Shown here one piece after another: positions 33,334 through 45,815 of a stretch of 64,000 bases of DNA. The DNA comes from Symbiodinium microadriaticum (Eukaryota; Sar; Dinophyceae; Suessiales; Symbiodiniaceae), in NCBI GenBank assembly GCA_001939145.1, contig LSRX01000052.1:1051227-1115226 (forward strand), given 5' to 3'. The notes under the pieces were generated by a model. The model had not been told where the DNA came from, ran no database searches, and saw only the letters and a program-made list of their open reading frames with translations. The position numbers were made by a program, and so were the translations under genes. Position 1 is the stretch's first letter; each line of letters opens with the position of its first letter.

Positions 33334-33752
33334 TAAGGCTTCAGGGCTGCTAGAGCTGCGGTGTCGCGGTGTAATTAATCTGAGGATTCGCTAGTGTGCG
33401 CTTTAAGGCTGTTTTTTGTTTGGTAATGGGGGGGCACATGCTTCAGACGGATGATTCGGATCACGATCATCATTTCTGAAAGCTGTTATCGGCATTGCAA
33501 CTCCAATCAGGGTAAGTGCAGACCACCCTTTATCTCAACATGTCTGCCCCCGGAAGCTAAAGCCATTATTGCAACTTCTGCACTACCCCTGTGACTCCCG
33601 TAGAGACCCTTTTTGCAATAAAGCTTTTTAGAACCTACTTACCCTGTAAGCAAAGCTCAAACACCCCAAACCCCGAGCAAAAAACTTTACAACCCTATAG
33701 AACCCTATACAAGGAGCCTTTTAAGGCATCTGAATCTCCTGTTGTGCTGCAG

Positions 33753-33804
33753 ATCTGCCCTCCGACGTGCAACAAGTGCGAGGCGGAAGACCACTGCACG
33801 GAGT
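33753..33804 (+). CDS. Cys-rich repeat exon (CP-x-x-C-x-x-C-x5-C part)
   Basis: It reads ICPPTCNKCEAEDHCTE and ends in a split Cys codon T|GC. It joins the previous exon as RVCKICPPTC. Confidence 0.84.
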
Positions 33805-33940
33805 GCAACTGGCCTTGCTTTAGCGCAGTGGGGCTTATGGGTGCCTTTTCAGGGATCTATAAGGTTAAAGCTTTCTACAGGGCTTTAGGGATTTTGGGCT
33901 TAGGCTTAGGAGGGTTGAGGTTTGTCATTTGTACCCCAAT

Positions 33941-34050
33941 ATATGGGCAGTCCTCTAAACTAGGGTCCCTTTTTAGGTCCCCAACATAATTACGGCACCC
34001 TTAGAAAGAAGGACACTAAAAGGAACCCCTATTTAGAGAACTACCCATAT
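33941..34050 (+). mobile_element. PAL4 palindromic element
   Basis: The ends ATATGGGCAG and CTACCCATAT define the longest inverted repeat of the family. Confidence 0.84.
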
Positions 34051-34277
34051 CACCTCACCCAGCACATGTCCATTCTATCCCGAAGCCCCGAAGCTCCAAC
34101 CCAAAAAGGTTTAGGGTTTAGGGTTTAGTGTTTAGGGTTTAAGGTTTAGGGTTTAGGGTTCAGGATCCAGGGTTCAGGGTTTAGGGTTTAGCCCGGTTCT
34201 AAACCCCCCGCGTACCTAGACTATATGGCAGGCAGCAGGTTGAGACCTCGTTACCCTTACCCTCAAAGGACTCATAT

Positions 34278-34552
34278 GTTTTAAGGCCTTTGGGCCCAAA
34301 GACCCTGTTATATAAGGCTTTTGGGCTGTGTTATTCATGCTAAGGGTTAGAATTAAAGAGAATATAGATAGAAAGGATGACTAGACCCTTTAGTTGAGCC
34401 AGTAGGTTCTTGCCACCACCGGTACACTCCAAATCCGAAAGCTGCCTAAGCCCTAAAACCCTAACTAACCCCTTACCCTCATAGGCTCCATAAGGACTTT
34501 GTTTTAAGACTTTGCGCCCAAAGACCATACTATGTATCGGCTTTTGGGCTGA
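34278..34552 (+). repeat. Dispersed repeat, two copies here and one at 38369-38420
   Basis: A segment of GTTTTAAGGCTTTTGGGC then CAAAGACC type, ending GGCTTTTGGGC, occurs at 34278-34333, 34499-34552 and 38369-38420. Confidence 0.7.
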
Positions 34553-34613
34553 GGGGGTAAAACCCTAAACCCCTAAACCCCTAAACCCGAGGGCTAAAGT
34601 TCCCCGGACCGAG

Positions 34614-34670
34614 GCAAATTCTCGACGTTCCTCACGCACTACCAGGCCTGTGAGACAACCTGCCCGCCAG
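34614..34670 (+). CDS. Cys-rich repeat exon (FL...C-x3-CP part)
   Basis: It reads KFSTFLTHYQACETTCPP between CCGAG|GC and CCAG|GCCGGG. Confidence 0.8.
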
Positions 34671-35763
34671 GCCGGGTCTTGGCAGACATGTATGAATTAG
34701 ATTATGGATGCTTAGGGTTTGAGGTCTAGGGTTTTGGGGTTTAGGCTTCAGGGTTTAAGGTTTAGGAATCAGGGTTCAGGGTTAGGGTTTAGGGCTTCGA
34801 TTTTAGGGTTTGGGGTTTGGGTTTCGGGCTTATGTTTAGGCTCGAGGGGCTTTCTACATAGGCAAAAGTGCTTGGATGCAGGGTAGCCACAAAATAGCTA
34901 GTCTAAACTCCAATTACTAGTTACCTGCAAAGACCCATGATCTTTCGGGTTTGAGGTTTAGGGGTTTAAGGGTTTAAGGGTTTAGACGGTTTAGGGGTTT
35001 AGGGGTTTTGGCTTTAGGTTCACGGCATTTTGGTTTGGCTTTGATTAGCCCACCGTTCGGCCGCTGAGGCCGAAAGCTTCAATACCCGGCACGGCCGCCA
35101 TGATCCGGCATGGTACGTAGCAAAACGGGACTGTTGGGTTCAGGTTTCAGGCTTTAGGGGTTAGGGTTTAGGGGTTTAGGGTTATGTAGGGGTTTAGGGG
35201 TTTAGGGTTTAGGGACCCCTGCAAGGCGACATGCCATCTTGATGTATCGACAGCGTAAGGCCTCGAATCTAATCACGCTGGCCTACGCAAGCATCTTGAT
35301 GGCTGACCTCGATCTTGCGGCGTAGTGCCTAGAGCTTTATAGGGCGACATTTCCGTCCGACAATCCCGTGTGAACTGGAAGGTACTAACAGACTTGGCAA
35401 AGGTATGCGAAGGTGAAGTTACTGTCGTTCGGTCTCAACACATGCATGTGGAGTACAGCACCCACATGGAGTCAAGAATGTCATCGAGCCTGCTGGATAT
35501 GTGTTCCCTTCACAAACTCCCGCCCTGAACGTAGAACGTAGGATCCACCTTAACTAGATGTCCGTGCTAACCATCCTCTGTAACTTGGATTGATGAAGTA
35601 TCAGAGTATAGCAAGTCCCTGGTGCCCCGACTGAACCCTAAATACTGCCACAGAAACGCCGGAATGGCAGGCCAACCCTGAACCCTAAAAGCATGTCTCA
35701 ATCCTAAGCCAGCTTTGTAAATTAAGGCCCAAGCCCTTGATAAAGACTTACCCTAAAATGCAG

Positions 35764-35793
35764 GCTACTATCCGAACAGGACGCGCGATGTTG
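35764..35793 (+). CDS. Cys-rich repeat exon (YY part, 30 nt)
   Basis: It reads YYPNRTRDV between TGCAG|GC and GTTG|GCCTCG. The join to 36736 gives DVGGVCETCPDEC. Confidence 0.76.
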
Positions 35794-36126
35794 GCCTCGC
35801 CCTCGGAAAGTTCAGGGTGTGTCGTGCAGGATGTGTATGGGTGCAGGGTTCAGAATTTTCAGAAAACCGCACGTCTCTATCTGGGTCCCAGGGCCCAGGG
35901 ATCGTGCAGCAAACTCGGCTGTGCATGCGATGTAGTAGCCGTGCGGCACTGTGGCCAGAAAATCGGAGCGCTGGAGTCTTATAACTCCGAAAGGTATTTG
36001 GAACATGATCAAACGGGATGGGACTTACGGTTTGCGGTTATTGTAGACTTGACTTTAGTGCATGGAAAGTTTTGTTCGCGTGAGGGTGTCATTTCGGTGA
36101 TACCAATTCACAACTTCACAACTGCA

Positions 36127-36670
<544 letters not shown>

Positions 36671-36735
36671 GCTTTTATTCTAAGTATTTTTGCACTATTT
36701 CACCAGACGAACCCTAAAACCCAAATCCTCCTCAG

Positions 36736-36810
36736 GTGGAGTCTGTGAGACCTGCCCCGACGAGTGCACGCAGTGCAGCACCGCATCCACCTGCAGCGAG
36801 TGCCGCAACG
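36736..36810 (+). CDS. Cys-rich repeat exon (G-x-C-x-x-CP ... C-x-N part)
   Basis: It reads GVCETCPDECTQC and then STASTCSECRN, so one exon covers two thirds of a module. The donor is AACG|GCCGGT. The intron start stays open and still looks module-like (RFLRELTELC). Confidence 0.85.
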
Positions 36811-37647
36811 GCCGGTTCCTCAGAGAACTCACGGAGCTCTGTCTTGTCTTTGCCTTCTTCGGGGTGTAGGGTTTGAGATTAAGGTTTAGGGCCTTTAGGA
36901 TTTAGGAGTAGTTAAGGATGTAGGGTTTGGGTTTTAGGTTTAGGATTTAGGGTTGACCATGTACATAGGGTTTGGGGTCCTAGGTTTTTCATTTCGGGAA
37001 GCTACTACAAGTTCAGGGCTCAAGTCTGCAGGCTTATATAGTGTGCAGAGTTTTCTTTTTGGAGTTCCAGCTTTGGCGAAGGATAGGGAAAACCGGTAAT
37101 TGTCCAAAATCCAAATGTTGATCAAAAGCCAACCCGACTGGTCTAGGGTGTTTGAAGGTTGTGAAGTTTAGGGCGTAGGGTGTATGGTTAAGACAGTAAG
37201 AGAACTGGTTGAGAGGAACCTGGATGTTGATGTGGAGCGTTCGGAGCCACAGGGGGTTCAGTCGATGTTTCTGGAATGCTATCCCAACCCGAAACATAAG
37301 GTTCCCGCAGCCCTGCTGGAACCCCACGATGGGACCAGCGTCCTGAATGTGGACTTCCACCGGCCCGAGTGGTAGTATTGCGGTCTTCCGGTCCTTGCAT
37401 GTCGGGCCATTATGCCGTATCTTTGTTGGTTCTACTACTATAGCCGGACACTTGAACCATACAACACACATCAAGTCTTGAGCTGGACAAACCTACTGCC
37501 GAATCCAGAGCAACTCAGAAAATCCCTGAACCCTCAGCCCTAATGAATCCTGCACAAAACCCCCATGGACCCCTCATAGAATCCTATACACACCCCTTAG
37601 CCCTCCTAGGCACTTACCAGACAAGCTGCAACTTAGCCTTGGCCCAG

Positions 37648-37724
37648 GCCTTTACCTCACTCCCAACGGCTGGTGCGAGGAAGCCTGTCCCGAGGGTCAC
37701 TATGCCCTGGACGGCACCGGGGGG
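37648..37724 (+). CDS. Cys-rich repeat exon (LYL...C-x3-CPEGHY part)
   Basis: It reads LYLTPNGWCEEACPEGHY and then ALDGTGG. The donor is GGG|GCGGCC in a GC-rich run. Confidence 0.84.
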
Positions 37725-37788
37725 GCGGCCTGGCTTTGCTTTGCGGCTTTTGGCGATTGAGGCCTCCTAGCTTTTAGGATTTGCGGCT

Positions 37789-37885
37789 TACCCGTAGGCT
37801 CCTTAGCAGTTCCTTTGTTGGGGATATACTTTATAGGATCCTAAATATAGGCCACAAAAAGGAACTACCAACGAGCCTATGGGTA
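37789..37885 (+). mobile_element. PAL1 palindromic element
   Basis: Full copy, 64 nt after the exon ending at 37724. Confidence 0.85.
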
Positions 37886-38630
37886 GTGGCTTCAGGGATC
37901 GTGGCGCAGGGCTTACGCTGGGATTTAAGGACCTCGCTCGCCATCGGCTTGAGCCCTGGTGCTCGAATATCGGACTATACTCATTGTTGTGGTGTAGGGT
38001 GAGGGCTTAGGGGGAATATCGGATTATACTGATTATTGTGGTGTGGATCTGAATCCGAGGTGCTATAAACATCCGTGGTAAGAACCTTTGAGACCACGCT
38101 TCATCGCAAAGCCTCGTAAAGTAAGTACCTACCAGAGGCGACAGAGTTGCTCGATACACCCGTCCCCAACGTCACGTAACCACAAGGTTGATTATATCCC
38201 GCAGATGCCCAGAGAGCCCTTCAAAGCCGAGATCAACCTTATCAAGACAAAACTCTTCTCAGCCTCATTGTAAACATCTCAAAACAAAGCTTGAAAGTCC
38301 AAAACAAAGCCCTGAAAAGCCTCAAAGCACTCTTGTGAAGCCCTGTACCCGAAGGCTCGAATGTCTCTTGTTTTAAGGCTTTTGGGCGCAAAGACCATAG
38401 CATGTCAGGCTTTTGGGCCATTTTGAGCATTAGGGGCAGAGGACGTTTAGGGAAGCTTCCTATAAGCCGCAACCCTCTAGACCTAAACCCCTACGAGCAT
38501 CCCAAACCCTAAACCCTAGACCCCAAACCCTTAGCAAGTCCTCTTAAAAATTTCACAAATCCTGAACCCTATACCCTAAACTCCCGACTCCACACCCTAT
38601 AAATACCATAAGCCCCAACCTCAACCTCTC

Positions 38631-38753
38631 TACTTGGAGGATCATGGAACTTGGCAAGGATGAGCGCACCTTAACTGGGGCTATAAACAACCACAAGCAG
38701 AGTTACAGATGATTTTTAACGTGACTTACGAAGTCCCAGGATCCTCCAAGTAG
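38631..38753 (+). mobile_element. PAL12 palindromic element
   Basis: TACTTGGAGGATC mirrored by GATCCTCCAAGTA, about 123 nt, flanked by TA; 50 nt before the exon at 38803. Confidence 0.8.
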
Positions 38754-38802
38754 GGTTTGGGGCCTAAAGGACCCTAAATAAACCCTAAACCCTACACCCA
38801 AG

Positions 38803-38859
38803 GTGGGCGGCACCTGCCCCATGTGCCCGGAGAACTGCCACGCTTGCAACAGTGCCGAG
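38803..38859 (+). CDS. Cys-rich repeat exon (VGGTC-x-x-CP-x-x-C-x-x-C part)
   Basis: It reads VGGTCPMCPENCHACNSAE between CCAAG and GAG|GCGACT. Confidence 0.85.
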
Positions 38860-38890
38860 GCGACTCGGAGGGGTTCGGAGAACCCAATCC

Positions 38891-38978
38891 TACTCTTGAT
38901 GATCTAAATCCTGCATTATAAACCTTAAGGACCCCAAACTATGGGAATTGTGGTATATATTCCTTATCATCAACCGTA
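38891..38978 (-). mobile_element. PAL2 palindromic element, reverse orientation, internal deletion
   Basis: Both ends are present; the right arm lacks the mirrored GCAGGATTTAT segment. Confidence 0.78.
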
Positions 38979-39953
38979 TTAGGGTTTAGGTTTAGGATTT
39001 GGGGTCTAGGGGTTTAGTAGGGTTTAGGGGGCTTTATGAGGAATCTTTCATAGGGTTCCTTAAAAGGGTGCCTGAAAAGGGCTACAGTATAGGGGCCTTA
39101 GTAATTCGAAAAGGTTTTTGGGATGGTTGAGGGTTCAGGGCTTAGGGTTTACGGTTTAGGTTGTGCGGAATACAGTAGGAGGGTTTAGTGGCCAGAGCAG
39201 AAGAGGGTTTCTTTAAAGGGTTCCTCAAAAGGTGTCTACCATAGTCTTTGTTTCAGGGTTAGTTTCAGAACGGTCCCATAAGAGCGTCCTGAGCTTTCTA
39301 GAGTCCTTGGTATATAGTTAGAATAGGGAACCCAATCCTATGGCGGCCTTGGTAATTAGAATATTTAGAATGATAGGTTTCTGGGTCGGTGTAGGTTTTC
39401 AATTTTCCGGTTCAGGGCTTAGGAATTTTAGTTTCAGGGCTTAGTATTACAGGGGTTTAATGCCAGAATATAGGGTCTCCTAAAGAGCTTTCAACTGCCT
39501 TCTCCCACATTCGGCCCGATGAGGTTTCTTCTCGGGAGGATTTTGGCCCTATGCGGATGCGGCACTTCTTTAAGGTCAGCGTGCAGGAAAGCTTCGGTGT
39601 CCTCTGTGGCCACAGAAGCTTCACTGTCGGAAGAAGTTGGAGGAGGAAGACAGAAAGAGAAAGGAGCTGCACCCAAAAAAAGAAGGCTCCTTGCGCAGCT
39701 CAGGGAGCTTGAGGAGTCTCAAGAAGAAAGGGTGAAGCGAAAGCAGTTTGTATTGATTCGGCTTTGTGGAACGCATGGCGTCTAGAACTCACAATGAGCG
39801 CGACATGCTGAATTGTTCAAGCACCACGCGCAGCCGCCGTCATTGCTTACAAGAAGTCTGCAGGGGTTCTACAGGGTTTCTATTCTAAGGGTTGTATTAT
39901 AGGGGGCTCAGCAATAAGTAGAATAGGGTTTTGGGGTTTGTCAAAGAAACATC

Positions 39954-40051
39954 ATATGAGTAGTTCTCTAAATCAGGGTCCCTTTTAGGGTAGGGCGCCG
40001 TACTATGTTTGGGACCTAAACAGAGACCCTGATCTAGAGAAGCAACCATAT
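39954..40051 (+). mobile_element. PAL4 palindromic element
   Basis: Full copy, CATATGAGTAGTTCTC to GAAGCAACCATAT. Confidence 0.82.
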
Positions 40052-40506
40052 AGAGGGACTTTGAGTGAATACCATTTCTGACCAGTGTGACCTCAAGGTT
40101 ACCCCGCAACTGAGGGTTCTTGAATGGGTTAACGCTCACTGACTATATCAGGACTCTTAGTTCAAGGGCGTCCTTGAGGGCCATTTGGTAGTTAAGGGAC
40201 GGGTTCTAGCCGGTTTTAGGGTTGACAGAGAGCCCAGTGCCCCTAAACAAAGGTACATTGCTGGAGCTAGTCCGAATGTTCCGTCCCAGGGATAGCTTCT
40301 CGCAAGCACTCAGGAATCTATCGCCCACATAGGGAATCATTACATTTAGGGTTGTCCTTTGTAGAGGTCCCCGAATAAAGAATAGACAGATCGCTTGGTG
40401 CCTTATGTATGTGCGAACACTAAAGGGCTCGGGCATAGGGTCCTCTCTGGTTTCGTTTGAGGGACAACACTGTAGAAGTCCGAGAGCTTCCCAAAATCAT
40501 GCATGC

Positions 40507-40602
40507 AGGGTCGGGGGACGTAGTATTTAGGAAATAAGTAGAATTATAAGCTAATTAGGGCTAGGATACATAAAACTCCATGAACAACTAAGTCCCCCGA
40601 CC
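40507..40602 (+). mobile_element. Single-copy palindromic element
   Basis: GGTCGGGGGACGTAGT mirrored by ACTAAGTCCCCCGACC, 18 nt before an exon. Confidence 0.78.
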
Positions 40603-40620
40603 CTCCAAGTGAGCCCGAAG

Positions 40621-40690
40621 GAATGCACAGTCTGCCGGGGCTTCACGCACCTCACGGAATACAACCAGTGCCGATCGGAGTGCCCCAATG
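40621..40690 (+). CDS. Cys-rich repeat exon (C-x-x-C...L...C-x3-CP part)
   Basis: It reads ECTVCRGFTHLTEYNQCRSE and then CPN. The donor is AATG|GATTCT (GA), which joins 41716 as CPNGYYENG. Confidence 0.84.
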
Positions 40691-40964
40691 GATTCTCAGC
40701 GGCGCCTCAGGGGCGTCATTCTACCCTCTGAAGCCCAAACCCTAAACCCTAAACCCTAAACAAACAGGGCTTTGGGGACTTTGGGGTAGATTCTATCTAT
40801 TTATACTTGTAAGAGGAACTCAGAGGACATAGTGTTGGAAATTATTCCCAGCCCTATAGTACTTTAGGGGGTTGCTAGGCTGTGGTCATCTGGGTGGGGT
40901 AGCCCGCTCCACAGGTAACTCTTCCTCTAGCGATCGATCGAGTACTTGGATCTTCGGCTTCTGT

Positions 40965-41072
40965 CCCTAAGGGTCCATGTACCCAAACAGTATGTACTTT
41001 GGCCTTAAAGTAGTCCATATATAGGTATTTTGGCCCGAAGTATCTACTATTTGAGTACATGGACCCTTAGGG
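40965..41072 (+). mobile_element. PAL3 palindromic element
   Basis: Full copy with both CCCTAAGGGTCC and GGACCCTTAGGG ends. Confidence 0.87.
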
Positions 41073-41715
41073 TGTTCAGGGATAGGAGCGTCACGCTTTT
41101 GAGTGGGGTTCCCTTCAAATGTCTTCTTATCGCAACTGAACCGTAAACCCTAAACCTCAAAGCGCTTCCGCCTGTCAAGAACGAGGGCGGAAAGTTGGCT
41201 GCTTCACCAACCCATGCCCTGTGTACTTGGATACCACAAAACGTACTGTGTTTTCTACTAGGGATCCTTATTGTAATTTCCTTATTTTAAGTCTTTCAGT
41301 AGTAGACGTGTTGGGGTCAAGCTAGTCGTATTGTCGAAGCCTAAGCCTGAAAGCTAAACCCGGCTTCTGGTCGTTGAACCTTCCCGGGGGAAGACAGGAA
41401 ACATGGACCCAAGACTAAACCCTAAAGTCCTACGACCCTAAATCCCGAACTCCTAAACCCTAACCCTGTGCAGACTAAAACCTCTACCCTGGACCGCAGA
41501 ACAACCTCGGGGTTTAGATGGTGGAACACAGGAGAGTCTGCAGCATGACCGGTCTGCAACATGCTTACATTGTGTCACACTCGATAGTCATTCAGCTTTG
41601 CACACTATGTAGACCGCGATGGAGCGGCGCGTCCGAACCTAGCCCATAAGCCCTACACCCCGAACCTGCAACATGCAGATCGCGCCTCAGCGCTGAACCC
41701 GAAACCCAACCCTAG

Positions 41716-41761
41716 GATATTATGAGAACGGCACCGACAGCATCGGCGGGGGCTGCAACCG
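41716..41761 (+). CDS. Cys-rich repeat exon (YY...GG-x-C part)
   Basis: It reads YYENGTDSIGGGCN between CCTAG|GA and ACCG|GCAGCC. Confidence 0.82.
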
Positions 41762-42271
41762 GCAGCCTAGACGCATTTTGAGTGCTCTGCGGCCGTGTCC
41801 ATTTTCTTTCCCTTGAACACCTAGTGGTTTACTGGTGTCTCTACTACTACAGGGATTTATACAATACAACAGGTATCAAAACTATACTAATTACAGGCAT
41901 GTAGGGATATGCAGAAGGCCCAAATGCAGCGGCTTATCACCCAGGGAGCTGCACTTATTGCTCAGGAATTGCAAACGTTCCAATACATGACGGTGGTCAG
42001 TCTTCTCACAGGCATAAACGGCCAGGTTGTCAAACTCTGAACCCTGGACCGTAAACCGTAAAGCAATAAACCCTTGACTGTATTTTGTCATTCTACCCGC
42101 TGGCTTCCCCAGCGGTTTAGCAGGATGTCCTTTCACCCGCCGAATCTCCGTGCTGTTGCTGAATCTTACTTCAGACTAATTAGGTTTCAGTCTCAGGATT
42201 TCGTATTTAGGGATGTAGGTTCAGTGTTTAGGACTGCGGGCTTAGTGTCCATGGTGTTTCGCAGAGCTTAG

Positions 42272-42351
42272 GTGCCCGTCACCGTGCAACCTCTGCGAGA
42301 CCGCGAATGTGTGCACGGAATGCGCAGAAGCCTCGTATCTCACACCGACAG
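42272..42351 (+). CDS. Cys-rich repeat exon (CP-x-x-C ... C-x-x-C...YLTP part)
   Basis: It reads CPSPCNLCETANVCTEC and then AEASYLTPT between CTTAG|G and ACAG|GCCGCA. Confidence 0.84.
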
Positions 42352-42702
42352 GCCGCAATCAGTGTATGCTGGGGGCTGCCTAAAGTAACCAAGGTGCCGT
42401 AAAAAAGGAAATATACATGTGTTGTCGGGTCATTTCCCTGTTTGAGAGGTTTTTAGGGTCATATCTTCATTGGTTACTCCTTACTCCTTAACCTGAAATC
42501 CTACCTCGTACCCTATTAGTCTCAAAACGACAGCCTTAAACCCTAAATCATAAGCCGTAGTTTCTTGGATCCCAACCCCTTCAACTCAAGCCTCCGAAAC
42601 CCTTACCCCGAACCACGCAATCCACGAATCCACAACTACCCCAAGCCCTTAATCCCCAAACCTACAGACGCGAAGCGTTACCTGACATGGTGCCGGTTGG
42701 AG

Positions 42703-42749
42703 GTGCCTGCGAGTACAAATGCCCCGACCGCTACCACTTCGAAGGCTCT
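42703..42749 (+). CDS. Cys-rich repeat exon (C-x3-CP-x-x-YH part)
   Basis: It reads ACEYKCPDRYHFEGS. Arg replaces the usual Gly after CPD. The donor is TCT|GAGGAC (GA). Confidence 0.78.
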
Positions 42750-42786
42750 GAGGACCCTCAGGGGTTAGGATTCAGCATGCAATATA

Positions 42787-42868
42787 GAATATAGGGGCCT
42801 GAATGGGTTCCTTAGCAGGAATACCCCCCAGTCCTATATGATTCTAGTAAAATAGGCCCCTACACTAG
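42787..42868 (+). mobile_element. Short palindromic element
   Basis: ATAGGGGCCTGAAT and a weakly mirrored AATAGGCCCCTA, with a TTCCTTAGCAGGAA centre. Confidence 0.55.
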
Positions 42869-43334
42869 GGTTTAGCAAGCCACCACCCCCTACCCCAACC
42901 CCAGGCCGGTTTAGGGTTTCGGGTTGATTCAGGGTATTTCAGAGCATTCTAACAAGGCTGCTCGGCTGTGTTCCGCTAGTTGTCTGAAAAAACAAACTCG
43001 CGCACTCTGTGCCCGCCCCCCCTCGCATAGTTACTGGTAGTAGCTTAGTATTAGAATTCATACAGTACACCGCCTGGTAACCTAGTATTCTGCACAAAGA
43101 TTCTTTTCTAGTTAGTTCCACGCGCAAATCCTGAGTGTGAAAAAAGCTTCTGACCAAATGCAAGAAGCCTAAAACCAAAACTAGTGCTCCCGAACCTAAA
43201 TCCCTTAAGGGTTTGGGGTTTAGAGGTTTGCTAAACCCTACACCCTAAACCCTACGGGGTTCGGGTTTAGGGTATTAGAGTCTTAGAGGTTGGCTGGCCC
43301 TGAGCAGCTCCTTAGCAGTCGAAAAACCGGGCAG

Positions 43335-43394
43335 GACATCGGGCGCTTTTGCAAAGCGTGCCCGCCAACGTGCTTCAACTGCCTCAGTCGCTTG
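43335..43394 (+). CDS. Cys-rich repeat exon (DIG-x-x-C-x-x-CP-x-x-C-x-x-C part)
   Basis: It reads DIGRFCKACPPTCFNCLSRL between GGGCAG and TTG|GTGCTG. An upstream AG would add a few residues. Confidence 0.82.
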
Positions 43395-44234
43395 GTGCTG
43401 TAGCAAAGTTTAGGGTTTAGGGTTTACGGGTTTAATTAAGGGTGCAGGGTTTAGGGTTTAGTGTTTAGGGGTTTAGGGTTTAGGGTTCTCTAACTTCCCG
43501 AACCACTAAACCGCAAGAGTCATGCACCTCGTGCTGCTCTAGCCTTGATCTGCTTTTTCTTCTGGAGCTGGCATAGGATTAGTTCACGAAGGGGTATATG
43601 CACCTATAGAGCGTGTGCATCGACTTTCAAGTGGTTCCTGCTCCGGTGCTGTAGAGTCAGCAGATCTACTGGGCCCTCAGGGATTACCAATGTTTCGCTA
43701 CACTGCGAGATTTGTGGAGTGAACAAGCGAGTCGCGTATGGGGGGGGACTGGAGTATCAGACTTCTGGGTTTGGGGGGTCGAGGGTTTACAGGTTTGGGG
43801 GGAGGGCGGGGGGTTCGAGTTTGGGGGTTTCGAGTTTGGGGGGTTTCGAGTTTAGGGGTTTACGGGTTTAGGGGTTTCGAGTTTAGGCCCTTTTTTAGGC
43901 CCTTATAAACCCTAAACCCTTTAGATCAGGCTTGTCGTTGCTTGGCCTGTTGCCCTAGAGGATTTCTGGACCTGTAAGATGGAGGATATTATAATAAGAA
44001 GTATACTAGGAATAACAGTAATAATAGGGTCTTGGACTCTCAGGGCTTTGGGTTTCAGGTTTTGGAGTTGTTGGCCACGGTTTTTGTCGCCATGTCAGTT
44101 GCAAAGGCTCAAAGTAGGACAAAAGCCGTATATGTGTTATGGTATTTGGGCCCCAAAAGCCTTCAAGCATGAGTCCTCACAGCCTTAAGGGTTAGGGAAT
44201 TGCTGTGCTGCGGCATGAGCAAGGTCAGGAGCAG

Positions 44235-44280
44235 TGCACGCTGTGTCAGAACTTTACATTCCTCACACCGGATGAGAAGT
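44235..44280 (+). CDS. Cys-rich repeat exon (C-x-x-C-x-N-x-x-FL part)
   Basis: It reads CTLCQNFTFLTPDEK and ends in a split Cys codon T|GC. Confidence 0.82.
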
Positions 44281-44619
44281 GCCCCCTGGCTGCCGAAAGA
44301 CTAGACGGCCCTAAAAACCCCAAACACTCAGGGTTTAGGTTTTAGGTATTTTACCCAATCAACCCCTGTATAGCTAAAGCCCTAACGCCGCAACACGGCC
44401 ATAGCTGCTGGCAGGGCTGGGATTTGTTCATGTCTGGAAATGTTGCCAAATCTCTCTGGAACCCCAAGTCGCATGGCTCCAATCTTGATCTGATGCAGAA
44501 CCCGAAACCCTGAACCGTTCCAAAGCATGACACATGCCCCAACCTCGGGAGTTTAAAGAGCTGGGACCCTAAGCCCGAAATCCGGATGGGTCTCACAAGG
44601 TTTCTGGGATCAGGCGACC

Positions 44620-44691
44620 TTGTAGTTTTTGGGATTACTTTAAAGAATCCGAAATGTCCACAAAAAGTAACTACTAAGGAGCCTATGGGCA
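44620..44691 (+). mobile_element. PAL1 palindromic element, left-truncated
   Basis: The right half (GGAGCCTATGGG end) is intact; the left terminus is missing. Confidence 0.7.
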
Positions 44692-44959
44692 GGCTTCTAG
44701 TGAATTCGGTGTTGGTTACAGATTGCTTAAGCCAGAACCCTAAACCTACTTCCTAAGTCCCGCAGTCCAAAGATCAACCACGAGCACTTCAACCTGGTCC
44801 AAAGCCTACACGCGAGCCCTGCAATGCCGAAACCCTTAAAAAAGCAAGACCCGAAACCCTAAGCCCAGATCCGATGACAGACTCTGAAACCAAGCCGAAT
44901 CCCTAAACCCATGGCCCAGAACCTAGACCCTCAGCCCTGAAACCGGAGAAGCCCTGAAC

Positions 44960-45064
44960 TACGGTGGATGATATAAATCCTGCATTGCCCATACTAAGCA
45001 GTATGCCATAATTGCCATAGTTTAAGGTCCTTAAGGTCATGCAGGGTTTGTATCATCAACAGTA
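44960..45064 (+). mobile_element. PAL2 palindromic element
   Basis: Full copy flanked by TA. Confidence 0.85.
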
Positions 45065-45755
45065 CTTCCTTCATACCTTAAGAGACATGTCAGCTCAGAG
45101 GCCCGAACCTAGGAACCAAAAACCCCAGCCACGCTATGCCCAGACCGGCAGGCTCCTTAAGGGGCTTCCTCTAAAGGACTCTTTAGTAGGTTAGGGTCCC
45201 AAATTTAGGAGATCTCCTTTTTGAATTTTGTTTTGAGGGGGTTCTGGGAAAAAAAGTTACGAATGCTGCGGGCTTACATGGGCTTAATGTTTGCCAGTTC
45301 CAGAGGTTGGGGTTGCTTCAAACTCTGAATCTCTGGTGCCCACATGTCCCCACATTCTTCAAGTCGCTGGATGAAGCTCCCACCCACGGCCCTGCCATAG
45401 CATAGCAGTCGAAATTATTCAGATTTCTGATACCTTTACTAGCTTAAAGAGAACTTCGCCCAACCCTGAACTTCAGTAGCGTGGGATCTCCGGACGTGCA
45501 GGAAGCTGCAAAGCCCCACCGGAAGCAGAGGCCTATGCCCAAAAACCGCCAGCAAGCCTCAGGCAGGCGCTTCAAATCATCCCAAGCCCTATAAGGTTGC
45601 ATCTACCCCATGGGTGTAAGAGAATGCAGAAGCCTTGTCCAGCATATGGTCTCCGGGCTTTAGCAACTGAAACCCTGAACCCTATTCCCTTCCTGCGCAG
45701 GTTTAGGGTTTAGGGGAGACTTTCATCGCGAAGCCCCACCCTGAGCTGCGCTGAG

Positions 45756-45815
45756 GCGAGTACACCTGTCCGGATGGCACCTATCGTGACGGCATCAAGG
45801 AGATAGGCAACACCT
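45756..45815 (+). CDS. Cys-rich repeat exon (CPDGTY...GNT part)
   Basis: It reads EYTCPDGTYRDGIKEIGNT between GCTGAG|GC and ACCT|GTCCCT. With the upstream T it gives EKCEYTCPDG. Confidence 0.83.

Larger units (their letters stand above)
34105..35220 (+). repeat. Clustered TTTAGGG blocks
   Basis: Blocks occur at 34105-34200, 34705-34840, 34945-35010 and 35145-35215, around the exon at 34614. Confidence 0.8.

Noticed and set aside
43690-43745. Cys-rich-looking HCEICGVNKRVAY open frame
   Set aside because: The exon at 43335 joins 44235 directly with correct phase and spacing, so this would be an extra piece; its flanks lack a fitting acceptor.
45505-45545. GSCKAPPEAEAY after a GCAG
   Set aside because: The T|GC donor at 44280 joins 45756 perfectly (EKCEYTCPDG); this fragment would break the module.
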